Program-made: the position numbers and the translations under genes
Assembly (NCBI GenBank): GCA_003558125.1
Contig: PWMQ01000013.1
Coordinates: 1-57,056 of the forward strand
Length of the DNA stretch: 57,056 nucleotides
Source: Natronospira sp.
GTDB taxonomy: Bacteria > Pseudomonadota > Gammaproteobacteria > Natronospirales > Natronospiraceae
Direction of reading: 5' to 3'
Shown here: positions 35,337-43,198 of the stretch, one piece after another
Position numbering within the stretch: the first letter of the stretch is position 1
Layout of the letters: each line of letters starts with the position of its first letter
The notes under the pieces: generated by a model
What the model was told of the DNA's origin: nothing
The model's database searches: none
Seen by the model: the letters and a program-made list of their open reading frames with translations, nothing else

Positions 35337-35410
35337 ATCGCAGATAAATCCGCTCCCACAGGGGCTTCGGCATACGCTAATGGCACCGTGGGAGCGAATT
35401 TATTCGCGAT
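35337..35410. repeat. REP-like palindrome
   Basis: Two inverted copies of a 23-base unit (CGCTCCCAC inside, ATCGC outside), with three mismatches, are separated by 28 bases. The motif GTGGGAGCGAATTTATTCGCG resembles REP elements scattered through pseudomonads and relatives. It sits between ampE and the convergent cobalamin adenosyltransferase gene. The rest of this 237-base gap shows nothing else. Confidence 0.7.
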
Positions 35411-35489
35411 CAAAAGCCTCCGGACGGCACCAAGACATAAGAGTGAACGCAGTCATGACGCAATCACCAGCCCATTGGCGATTAAGCCG

Positions 35490-36056
35490 TCAGTCCTGCT
35501 GAGCACCCTGGCTATAGCCCTTCTGCCAGATGACTTCCTCGCCCTGCTCGTGGCGGGCGAGGACTCGCGCGGCAACGAACAGCCAGTCGGAGAGGCGATT
35601 GAGGTAACGGGCCACTTCCGGATTGATGTCTTCTTCGCCCTTGAGGGTCCACACAGCCCGTTCGGCTCGCCGACAGACCGTGCGAGCCAGATGGCAGGCC
35701 GCCGTGGCGCGACCGCCGCCGGGCAGGATGAAATCCTCCAGTGCCGGCAGATCGGCGTTCAGGGCGTCCAGGCTTTGTTCCAGCCTTTCGGTGTAGCCCG
35801 GGGTGATCGCCGTCCAGCCAGGGACGCATAATTCACCGCCCAGGTCGAACAGATCGTGCTGAATGCGAATCAAGGGCTCACGCAAGCTGTCCGGCAGATC
35901 CTCGGCCAGCACCATGCCAATGATGGAGTTGAGTTCATCCGTGGTCCCATAAGCCGCCACCCGTGGATGGTCCTTGGGCACTCGACTGCCATCGCCCAGG
36001 CCGGTGGTACCGTGGTCGCCGGTTCGCGTATAGATCTTGCTCAGCCGCTTGCCCAT
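35490..36056 (-). CDS. PduO-type cob(I)alamin adenosyltransferase
   Basis: 188 residues. It forms adenosylcobalamin from cob(I)alamin and ATP. YTRTGDHGTTGLGDGSRVPKD is the ATP-binding opening, VAAYGTTDELNSIIG and HLARTVCRRAERAVW are the subunit-interface and cobalamin-side motifs. AGAGGG upstream favours ATG 36056 over an in-frame start 36 bases earlier. No cobalamin riboswitch is visible upstream. Confidence 0.93.
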   Translation of the reverse strand: MGKRLSKIYTRTGDHGTTGLGDGSRVPKDHPRVAAYGTTDELNSIIGMVLAEDLPDSLREPLIRIQHDLFDLGGELCVPGWTAITPGYTERLEQSLDALNADLPALEDFILPGGGRATAACHLARTVCRRAERAVWTLKGEEDINPEVARYLNRLSDWLFVAARVLARHEQGEEVIWQKGYSQGAQQD

Positions 36057-36195
36057 CTTTGACCCTCTGCTGTCCGGGGAAGTGGTCCGCAATGGTCATT
36101 GGCGGCGGTGTCACTGTCAAGGACTGCGTCGGGGGTTGGCGGGCGTTTGTTGACGCCCATATTTGCTATTCTGTGCCCTTTGTATCTGCCGGAGC

Positions 36196-36996
36196 ATGAT
36201 TTTGAGCAGCGACTACAGCGCCTATTTGGAGACGGCCCGCCAGGCTGCCGACGCGGCCGAACGTTGTCTGCGCGAGGCAATGCGCGACGGTGCCCAGGAG
36301 GTTCATTTCAAGGAGGATGCCACACCGGTAACGGAGGTGGATTTTGCCGCCGAAACCGCCATTCTCAAGGTGCTGCGTGAAGCCTTCCCGGGTCACCAGG
36401 TCTGGAGCGAGGAATCCGGCGGTGGCGACCGGGATGCCGAGTGGCTGTGGTTGGTGGACCCCCTGGATGGCACCCGCAGCTTCATTCGGGGAACCCCTTT
36501 CTTCTCCACCCAGATTGCCCTCATGCATCGGGGACGCGTCGTGGTCGGTGTCTCCTCGGCCCCCGCGATGGGCGAGACGGCCTGGGCCAGTCTCGGTGGC
36601 GGTGCCTGGCTCAATGATCGCCCCATCAAGGTCAGTCATGTCAGTGGCTTGCGGGATGCGCACCTGTCCACCGGCAATTTGCGCAGCCTCGCCCGGGACC
36701 CGGCCGCCTGGTCACGCCTGGGTGATCTGAGCGGGCGGGTGGAGCGCACACGGGGTTATGGTGATTTCAGCCATTATCATTATCTGGCCCGGGGCGCGCT
36801 TGACCTGGTGATCGAGTCCGACGTCAACATTCTTGATGTGGCCGCCTTGTCCCTGTTGGTGGAGGAGGCCGGTGGCCGGGTGTCCGGTCTGGATGGTCGC
36901 CCTCTGGGTCTGGACAGTTCTCATATCCTCGCCAGCAATGGCCGGCTCCATGACAGTGTTCTCCGCCAACTCCAATGGAACAGGAAAACAGCATGA
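36196..36996 (+). CDS. inositol monophosphatase family protein (possibly HisN-like histidinol phosphatase)
   Basis: About 266 residues. Metal-binding motifs of the Li-sensitive phosphatase superfamily are intact: WSEES with the first glutamate, LVDPLDGTRSFIRG, and ESDVNILDVAAL near the C-terminus. The DGTRSFIRGTPFF pattern is nearer to histidinol-phosphatase-like members than to inositol monophosphatase proper, but CysQ-like activity cannot be excluded. GGAG lies only one base before ATG 36196 and eight before TTG 36202, so the TTG may be the true start. The stop overlaps the PhzF start. Confidence 0.82.
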   Translation: MILSSDYSAYLETARQAADAAERCLREAMRDGAQEVHFKEDATPVTEVDFAAETAILKVLREAFPGHQVWSEESGGGDRDAEWLWLVDPLDGTRSFIRGTPFFSTQIALMHRGRVVVGVSSAPAMGETAWASLGGGAWLNDRPIKVSHVSGLRDAHLSTGNLRSLARDPAAWSRLGDLSGRVERTRGYGDFSHYHYLARGALDLVIESDVNILDVAALSLLVEEAGGRVSGLDGRPLGLDSSHILASNGRLHDSVLRQLQWNRKTA

Positions 36997-37793
36997 TGCA
37001 ATTGCCCATTTTTCAGGTGGATGCCTTCTCCGATCGGGTATTCGCCGGTAATCCTGCCGCGGTTGTGCCGTTGGCTGGATGGCTGGATGACGACATCCTC
37101 CAGGCCATTGCCGCGGAGAATAATCTGTCCGAAACCGCCTTTCTGGTGGGGGAAGGGGAGCACTGGCAGATCCGCTGGTTTACCCCGGGTACCGAGGTGG
37201 ACCTCTGCGGTCACGCCACCCTGGCCTCGGCCTGGGTGATCTTCAATGAGCTCAGCAGCGGCCTTCAGTCACTGCGCTTCGACTCGGCGTCCGGTCCCCT
37301 GACCGTGAGCCGGGATGGGAGCGGGCTGATCTACCTGGATTTCCCGGCCCGGCCACCGGCGGTGGGTAGTGGCGAATTGCGCGCCGCACTGACCAAGGCC
37401 CTGGGTGAGGCGCCGGAAGTGGTCTTGCGTGCGGATGATGTTCTGGCCGTTTATCGTCAGCCTCGCAGTGTCGTCGAAATGCGCCCGGATATGGCCCGGC
37501 TGGCGGCCATAGAAGCGCGCGGCGTGATCGTGACCGCCCCGGGCACGGGTGATTACAACTTTATCTCTCGTTTCTTTGGGCCGCGGGTGGGTGTGCCGGA
37601 AGATCCGGTTACCGGTTCGGCCCATTGCACTCTGGTTCCTTATTGGGCGAAGCGACTGGAGGTCACGCGGCTGCGAGCCCGCCAGGTATCCCGCCGCGGC
37701 GGTGAGCTGCACTGTCGCCTCCTGGGGGACCGCGTCGAGATTGCCGGCCAGGCGGTACCCTATCTCCAGGGCGTCATTCGGGTCCCGGCCTAG
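36993..37793 (+). CDS. PhzF family isomerase-like protein
   Basis: 266 residues with the two-lobed diaminopimelate-epimerase fold. FQVDAFSDRVFAGNPAAVV, ENNLSETAFLV (catalytic glutamate region), FTPGTEVDLCGHATLA and GVPEDPVTGSAHC are all family signatures. Function is known only for phenazine-cluster members; no phenazine genes are here. It starts in an ATGA overlap with the phosphatase gene, so it is translationally coupled. Its TAG stop shares CTAG with the stop of the convergent HAD gene. Confidence 0.9.
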   Translation: MMQLPIFQVDAFSDRVFAGNPAAVVPLAGWLDDDILQAIAAENNLSETAFLVGEGEHWQIRWFTPGTEVDLCGHATLASAWVIFNELSSGLQSLRFDSASGPLTVSRDGSGLIYLDFPARPPAVGSGELRAALTKALGEAPEVVLRADDVLAVYRQPRSVVEMRPDMARLAAIEARGVIVTAPGTGDYNFISRFFGPRVGVPEDPVTGSAHCTLVPYWAKRLEVTRLRARQVSRRGGELHCRLLGDRVEIAGQAVPYLQGVIRVPA

Positions 37794-38473
37794 CCGCCGG
37801 GTTTTTGCTCGGCAACCTCCGCCCGCAGGCTGAGCATCGGCCATCCCCGCTCACGGGCAATACCGGCCAGGGCCGGATCGGGGTTGACCGCCACCGGATG
37901 CCCCACGGCTTCCAGCAAGGGCAGGTCATTGCGCGAGTCAGAGTAAAAATGGGCTGACTCCAGTACCCCGATATTGCCGCCCAGCCATTGCTGCAGGCGG
38001 ATCAGCTTGCCCTCCCGGAAACAGGGGGTGCCGGCTACTTCGCCGGTGAACTCTCCATCCCGCATTTCCGCTTCCGTGGCCAGCAGGTGGTCAATGCCGA
38101 AAAGCTGGGCAATGGGCTCGGTCACGAAGCGGTTGGTGGCGGTGACGATGACCGGCGTCTCTCCCGCGTCCCGGTGGCGATCCACCAGCCGCAGGGCCTC
38201 GGTGGCAATTCGCGGCATGATCTGGGACTCGATGAAGTCCGAGCGCCAGGCCTCCAGTTGGGCGCGCCGATTCTCCGCCAGCGGCCGCAGGGCGAAAGCC
38301 AGAAATTCCCGAATATCCAATTGCCCTGCCTCGTAGGCATGGTAGTAGCGCAGGTTCTCCGAGCGATACCAGTCGCCATCCACCACGCCTTGCGCCACCA
38401 GGTGCTCACCCCAGAGATAATCGCTGTCACCGTCAAGCAGGGTGTTGTCCAGATCAAACAGGGCCAGCTTCAT
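37790..38473 (-). CDS. HAD-IB family phosphatase (SerB/CicA-like)
   Basis: 227 residues: motif I LALFDLDNTLLDGDSDYLW, motif II TPVIVTATNRFVTEPIA, motif III lysine in CFREGKLIRL, and motif IV HFYSDSRNDLPLLEAVG. The helical cap between motifs I and II is of HAD-IB type. Related proteins include phosphoserine phosphatase and glycerophosphatases; the substrate here is unknown. GGAG before ATG 38473 sets the start. It is the usual neighbour of rppH, divergent from it here. Confidence 0.88.
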   Translation of the reverse strand: MKLALFDLDNTLLDGDSDYLWGEHLVAQGVVDGDWYRSENLRYYHAYEAGQLDIREFLAFALRPLAENRRAQLEAWRSDFIESQIMPRIATEALRLVDRHRDAGETPVIVTATNRFVTEPIAQLFGIDHLLATEAEMRDGEFTGEVAGTPCFREGKLIRLQQWLGGNIGVLESAHFYSDSRNDLPLLEAVGHPVAVNPDPALAGIARERGWPMLSLRAEVAEQKPGG

Positions 38474-38601
38474 CGAATGCTCCAGTCTTTGCTCACGAGC
38501 CGACATTCTCCTAGAGCCTCCCCCTTATGTCACCCACTGCGGCCATTGCCGATCAATGCCGGCTATGAAAGAATCAACTTATATAAAGTTGGAGTAATGC
38601 C

Positions 38602-39135
38602 GTGATAGACCGCGACGGTTTCCGGCCCAACGTCGGCATCATTCTTTGCAACGACGTGGGCCGCGTATTCTGGGCGCGCAGGATCAACCACACCGGCTGG
38701 CAGTTTCCGCAAGGGGGAATCCAGCAGGGCGAAGACCCCCGCGAGGCGCTGTTCCGGGAGCTGGAGGAAGAGGTTGGTCTCGCCGAACAGGATGTCGAAA
38801 TACTCGGCCGCACCCGGGGGTGGTTGCGTTATCGGCTGCCGAAGCGCTTTGTGCGTCGGCAGCAGAAACCTGTGTGCATTGGACAGAAACAGATCTGGTT
38901 CCTGCTCCGCCTGGTGGCGGAGGAGTCCCGTGTCGACCTGCAATTGAGCCAGCATCCCGAATTTGATGCCTGGCGTTGGGTGCAGTGGTGGGAACCGCTG
39001 AAGGGTGTGGTCCATTTCAAGCGCGCCGTTTATGAGCGTGCCCTGGAAGAGTTGGCGCCATTGGCCTTTCCCAAGGGACGGGTGCCCAGCCGTCCCGTTC
39101 CGCAACTGGACGAGGCCCGTGGCGAGCGCCGGTAA
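38602..39135 (+). CDS. rppH: RNA pyrophosphohydrolase
   Basis: 177-residue Nudix enzyme that removes 5' pyrophosphate from mRNA and starts RNase E decay. [17 protein letters not shown] is the typical opening, [27 protein letters not shown] spans the Nudix box (GG...RELEEEVG). The start is GTG 38602, with GGAG seven bases upstream; the nearby ATG is out of frame. Confidence 0.96.
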   Translation: MIDRDGFRPNVGIILCNDVGRVFWARRINHTGWQFPQGGIQQGEDPREALFRELEEEVGLAEQDVEILGRTRGWLRYRLPKRFVRRQQKPVCIGQKQIWFLLRLVAEESRVDLQLSQHPEFDAWRWVQWWEPLKGVVHFKRAVYERALEELAPLAFPKGRVPSRPVPQLDEARGERR

Positions 39136-39168
39136 AGGCGCTATTTGTCGTCGTTCTGCTTGCTAATT

Positions 39169-39187
39169 AGTAATAATTCTCATTATC
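39169..39187. promoter_or_regulatory. Fur box upstream of fbpABC
   Basis: The 19-base stretch AGTAATAATTCTCATTATC matches the Fur consensus at 14 of 19 positions. It lies 65 bases before the start of the ferric substrate-binding protein, where it would repress import when iron is plentiful. Confidence 0.8.
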
Positions 39188-39252
39188 ATACTCATCCAGC
39201 GCCCTGCGGCTCCTCCCCGAGCCGCCTCCCACTTCAGTCTGGAGGTCCGTTG

Positions 39253-40266
39253 ATGTCGCCGTTCAAGTCCTGTCTGGCCGCTTCGCTGCTTGCCACATTG
39301 TTTGTCTGGCTGCCCGTCGCGGAAGCGGCCAACGACGAAGTGGTTGTCTACTCTGCCCGGCAGGAGCATTTGATCAAGCCCCTGTTCGACCTCTATGAAG
39401 AGAAAACCGGTACCCGCATTCGCTATACCACCGGTGATGCCGGCCAGCTCCTTCAGCGAATCCAGGGGGAAGGGCGACGGACCCGGGCCGATCTGCTGCT
39501 GACCGTGGACGCCGGCAACCTCTGGCAGGCGGCGGAGCGCGGTTTGCTGAAGGCGGTGGATTCACCCGCGCTGCGCGAGCGTGTCCCCGAACATTTGCGT
39601 GATCCCGAAGACCAGTGGTTCGGTCTCTCCTTGCGGGTGCGCACCATGGTCTATCACCCCGACCGGGTAGAGGAGGGTGAATTGGGCAGCTACGCCGATC
39701 TCGCCGATGAGCGCTGGGAAGGGCGTCTTTGTCTGCGCTCCTCCCGCAAGGTCTACAACCAGTCCCTGGTGGCGATCATGATCGAGGAAAAAGGCGAGGA
39801 GCGCAGCGAGGAGATCGTCCGCAGTTGGGTGGACAATCTGGCCACCGATCCCTTCTCCAGTGACACCCAGGTGATGGAGGCCATTCTCGCCGGCCAGTGC
39901 GATGTGGGCCTGGTCAACAGCTACTACTATGGACGCCTGCAGGCCCGGGAGCCCGATCTGCCATTGCGGCTGCACTGGGCCGATCAGGACGGAGCAGGCG
40001 TCCATGTCAATATCTCCGGCGGCGGGGTCACTCGCCATGCCGGCAACCCCGAAGGCGCCCAGGCCTTGCTGGAGTGGTTGAGCAGCGAGGAGGCCCAGCG
40101 CCTCTTCGGCAGCATGAATTTCGAGTACCCGGCCAATCCCGAGGTGCCGCCGGATCCCCAGGTCGCCCTCTGGGGCGAGTTTCGACAGAATCCGGTCAAT
40201 GTCCGCCATGCCGGCGAGCGCCAGCGTCAGGCAGTGATGCTGATGGATCGGGCAGGATACCGCTGA
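39253..40266 (+). CDS. Fe(III) ABC transporter periplasmic binding protein (FbpA/FutA/IdiA type)
   Basis: 337 residues with a signal peptide ending near EA-AND (residues 22-25). VVYSARQEHLIKPLFDLYEEKTG is the characteristic opening of ferric-ion binding proteins; LVNSYYYGRLQAR contains the adjacent tyrosines that coordinate Fe(III). GGAGG upstream of ATG 39253 fixes the start. First gene of a three-gene import operon under a Fur box. Confidence 0.93.
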   Translation: MSPFKSCLAASLLATLFVWLPVAEAANDEVVVYSARQEHLIKPLFDLYEEKTGTRIRYTTGDAGQLLQRIQGEGRRTRADLLLTVDAGNLWQAAERGLLKAVDSPALRERVPEHLRDPEDQWFGLSLRVRTMVYHPDRVEEGELGSYADLADERWEGRLCLRSSRKVYNQSLVAIMIEEKGEERSEEIVRSWVDNLATDPFSSDTQVMEAILAGQCDVGLVNSYYYGRLQAREPDLPLRLHWADQDGAGVHVNISGGGVTRHAGNPEGAQALLEWLSSEEAQRLFGSMNFEYPANPEVPPDPQVALWGEFRQNPVNVRHAGERQRQAVMLMDRAGYR

Positions 40267-40269
40267 TCC

Positions 40270-41967
40270 ATGACTTGGCCGGGCGGTTCAAGGTGGCTGA
40301 AGCGCCCGCGCCTGTCCGCGGGACCGCTGGTCGCCTGGCTGATTGCCCTGCCGGTGTTGCTGCCTCTGCTGATTGTCAGTGCCAGCCTGTTCGCCGCGGA
40401 AACCGAGGTCTGGACTCACCTGCGCAGCCATGTGCTGCCGGAAGTCATCGTCAACACCTTGTGGCTGGTGGCCGGCGTGGCGGTGGGCACTGCCTTGATC
40501 GGCACGGCGCTGGCCTGGCTGGTGGCGGCCTGTGATTTTCCGGGGCAGCGTTTTTTCTCCTGGGCCCTGCTGTTGCCCATGGCGGTCCCTGCCTATGTGA
40601 TGGCCTTCGTGCTCATCGGCCAGCTCGAATATGCCGGGCCGGTGCAGAGCTGGATGCGCGCCGTGTGGGGCGAGGACGCCGGGCTGCCGCCCATCCGTTC
40701 CAGATTGGGTGTGATCCTGGCCCTGACGCTGGTGCTTTATCCCTATGTCTACCTGATCGCCCGCAATGCCTTTGCCACCCAGGGGGCAAGGGCCCTGGAA
40801 GTGGCCCGTTCCCTTGGACTGCGTCCCGCTGCCGGCTTCTTTCGGGTTGCCTTGCCCATGGCGCGGCCCTGGATCATTGGCGGCGTGATGCTGGCGATGA
40901 TGGAGACCCTGGCCGATTTTGGCACCGTGGCCGCATTCAACTATGAAACCTTTACCACGGCCATCTACAAGGCCTGGTACGACTTGCAGTCCATTGAGGC
41001 GGCCATGCAGTTGTCCTCGCTGCTGGTGGTGGTGGTGCTGGTGATTCTGGTGCTGGAACAGTTGTCCCGGCAGCGGACCCGATACACCGCCACCGGTGCC
41101 GGTCAGGCCCGTCGCTTTCGCCTCCGGGGTGGCAAGGCCCTGGCGGCGGTGGCCTTTTGCATGCTGGTCCTGACCGTTGCCTTTCTGATTCCGGCCCTGC
41201 AGTTGCTGTTCTGGAGCGTGGCCCATTTCGATGGGCTCGATGCCCGCTATCTTGGTCTGGCAGGACGGTCCCTCAGCCTGTCGGCCATGGCCGCAGCGCT
41301 CGCTATCATGATCGCTCTGGTGCTGGCCTACGCCGTGCGCCGCTCGCCGGGTCTGCTGGCGGGTCTCGGGGCACGGGTGGCAACGGTGGGTTACGCTGTG
41401 CCCGGCCCGGTTCTGGCGGTGGGCCTGATGCTGCCGCTGGTCTGGCTGAGTGGTGTGCTGCAGGGGGGCGCTGACTGGCTGCTGGGCGAGGATCGGATCA
41501 TCATCGCCCTGCAGGGCACCCTGCTCGGTCTGGTGGCTGCCTACATCGGTCGCTTCCTCGCGGTCGCCTATAATCCGGTGAATGCCAATCTGCTGCGGGT
41601 TTCCTCCACGCTGGATGATGCCGCCCGGGGCATGGGGCTGGGGCCGCTGGGGGTCATTGCCCGGGTGCACTTCCCTCTGGTTCGGGGTGGTCTGATTACC
41701 GGTGCCATTCTGGTTTTTGTGGATGTCATGAAGGAAATGCCGATTACCCTGATGCTTCGCCCCTTCGGTTGGGAGACCCTGGCCCTGCGCATCTATGAAA
41801 TGACCGCGGAGGGGCAGTGGGAACGCGCGGCTTTGCCGGCCTTGACCCTGGTCCTGGTGGGGCTGGTGCCGGTCATCCTGCTGACTCGCCGGCTGGATGA
41901 CGGGGGCGGGCAATCAGCGAGTGAGAAACGGCGCCCGGCGAATCTGGAGTCTGCCCATGCTGCTTGA
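40270..41967 (+). CDS. Fe(III) ABC transporter permease (FbpB type)
   Basis: 565 residues with about twelve membrane helices in two homologous halves. Each half has an EAA-like loop that contacts the ATPase: ARALEVARSLGLRPAAGFFR in the first and TLDDAARGMGLGPLGVIARV in the second. Fused two-domain permeases of this size are standard for the FbpABC/SfuABC iron family. It begins three bases after the binding-protein stop and overlaps the ATPase gene by 11 bases. Confidence 0.93.
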   Translation: MTWPGGSRWLKRPRLSAGPLVAWLIALPVLLPLLIVSASLFAAETEVWTHLRSHVLPEVIVNTLWLVAGVAVGTALIGTALAWLVAACDFPGQRFFSWALLLPMAVPAYVMAFVLIGQLEYAGPVQSWMRAVWGEDAGLPPIRSRLGVILALTLVLYPYVYLIARNAFATQGARALEVARSLGLRPAAGFFRVALPMARPWIIGGVMLAMMETLADFGTVAAFNYETFTTAIYKAWYDLQSIEAAMQLSSLLVVVVLVILVLEQLSRQRTRYTATGAGQARRFRLRGGKALAAVAFCMLVLTVAFLIPALQLLFWSVAHFDGLDARYLGLAGRSLSLSAMAAALAIMIALVLAYAVRRSPGLLAGLGARVATVGYAVPGPVLAVGLMLPLVWLSGVLQGGADWLLGEDRIIIALQGTLLGLVAAYIGRFLAVAYNPVNANLLRVSSTLDDAARGMGLGPLGVIARVHFPLVRGGLITGAILVFVDVMKEMPITLMLRPFGWETLALRIYEMTAEGQWERAALPALTLVLVGLVPVILLTRRLDDGGGQSASEKRRPANLESAHAA

Positions 41968-43036
41968 GCTGGAACAACTACACCTTGCCTACGGCCGCAC
42001 GGAAGTTCTCAAGGGCCTCACCCTGCATCTGACCCGGGGTCAGATCGGCTGCCTGCTGGGGCCGAGCGGCTGCGGCAAGACCACGGTGCTGAGGGCGATC
42101 GCTGGATTCGAGCCGGTGGATGCCGGGGAGGTCCGGATAGACAATCGGGTATTCAGCAAAGCCGGCAGGACGGTGCCACCGGAAGCCCGGGATATCCGCA
42201 TTGTGTTCCAGGACTACGCCCTCTTTCCCCATCTCGACGCCCGTGACAATGTGGCATTTGGCCTCCGTGAGGGGCGCCGTCGGGAGCGCCGGGCCCGGGC
42301 GGAAGAGATGCTTGCCGCGGTGGGGCTGGCGGAGGCGGTGCGGGCTCAGCCCCATGAGCTGTCCGGCGGTCAGCAGCAACGGGTCGCACTAGCCCGGGCA
42401 CTGGTCGCCCGGCCCCGGCTGATTCTCCTGGACGAACCCTTCTCCAATCTGGATGTGGAGCTGCGTGAACGTCTGGGTATCGAGGTCCGGGCGGTGCTCA
42501 AGGAGTTTGGCGCCACGGCCTTGATGGTGACCCACGATCAGCATGAGGCCTTTGCCGTTGCCGATGAAGTGGGAGTGATGAACCAGGGAACCCTCCAGCA
42601 ATGGGACCGCCCTTACAACCTCTACCACCGGCCTGCGAATCGTTTTGTCGCGGATTTCGTTGGCCAGGGAGTGTTGATTCCCGGTCATGTGTCGGCGCCG
42701 GGGAAGGTGAATATCGAGCTGGGCCGGCTTGAGGGCCGTCTGATCACCGATGTGGAGCCGGGCACGGATGTGGATGTGCTGCTACGCCCTGACGACGTCA
42801 TCCATGACGATGACAGCGAAATGACCGCGGAGGTCAGATACAAGGTCTTCCGGGGTGCGGAGATTCTCTACACCTTGCGCCTGGACTCCGGCAACCGGGT
42901 GCTGGCCCTGGTGCCCAGTCACCATGACCATCGCATCGGCGAGCAGATCGGGATCCGCCTGGATACCGAGCACATCGTTGCTTTTCCCCGCGCCACGGCC
43001 GAAGGCGCCTGGTGCCCCACCGAACCCCCGGCCTGA
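41957..43036 (+). CDS. Fe(III) ABC transporter ATP-binding protein (FbpC type)
   Basis: 359 residues: Walker A GPSGCGKTT, Q loop FQDYALFPH, signature LSGGQQQR, Walker B LILLDEPFSNLD, switch histidine in MVTHDQHEA, and a C-terminal TOBE-like regulatory domain (about 240-350). GGAG eight bases upstream selects ATG 41957 inside the permease gene. It energises uptake of ferric ion delivered by the upstream binding protein. Confidence 0.93.
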   Translation: MLLELEQLHLAYGRTEVLKGLTLHLTRGQIGCLLGPSGCGKTTVLRAIAGFEPVDAGEVRIDNRVFSKAGRTVPPEARDIRIVFQDYALFPHLDARDNVAFGLREGRRRERRARAEEMLAAVGLAEAVRAQPHELSGGQQQRVALARALVARPRLILLDEPFSNLDVELRERLGIEVRAVLKEFGATALMVTHDQHEAFAVADEVGVMNQGTLQQWDRPYNLYHRPANRFVADFVGQGVLIPGHVSAPGKVNIELGRLEGRLITDVEPGTDVDVLLRPDDVIHDDDSEMTAEVRYKVFRGAEILYTLRLDSGNRVLALVPSHHDHRIGEQIGIRLDTEHIVAFPRATAEGAWCPTEPPA

Positions 43037-43081
43037 GCGGAATCTGACGCAATCGCGGGGGAATTTCCTCGTTTTGCTATT

Positions 43082-43100
43082 GCAAATGATAATGGTTCGC
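43082..43100. promoter_or_regulatory. Fur box upstream of the TonB-dependent receptor
   Basis: GCAAATGATAATGGTTCGC matches the Fur consensus at 13 of 19 positions, with the core ATGATAAT intact. It is 98 bases before the receptor start, so the receptor has its own iron-controlled promoter apart from fbpABC. Confidence 0.75.
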
Positions 43101-43198
43101 ATTTATATTACCAATCCACGCGGCGGCGCCGGATTGTTCCCGCCCCGTCGCCCGGATAGCCGTCTCGCAAACCCCGTTGCACCTTAAGGAGCCTCGAA

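Noticed and set aside
40288..41913. A 541-codon open frame antisense to the iron permease
   Set aside because: Its composition (very rich in His, Gln and Gly) is what a GC-rich membrane-protein gene gives in the opposite frame. The plus-strand permease has clear EAA loops and operon context.
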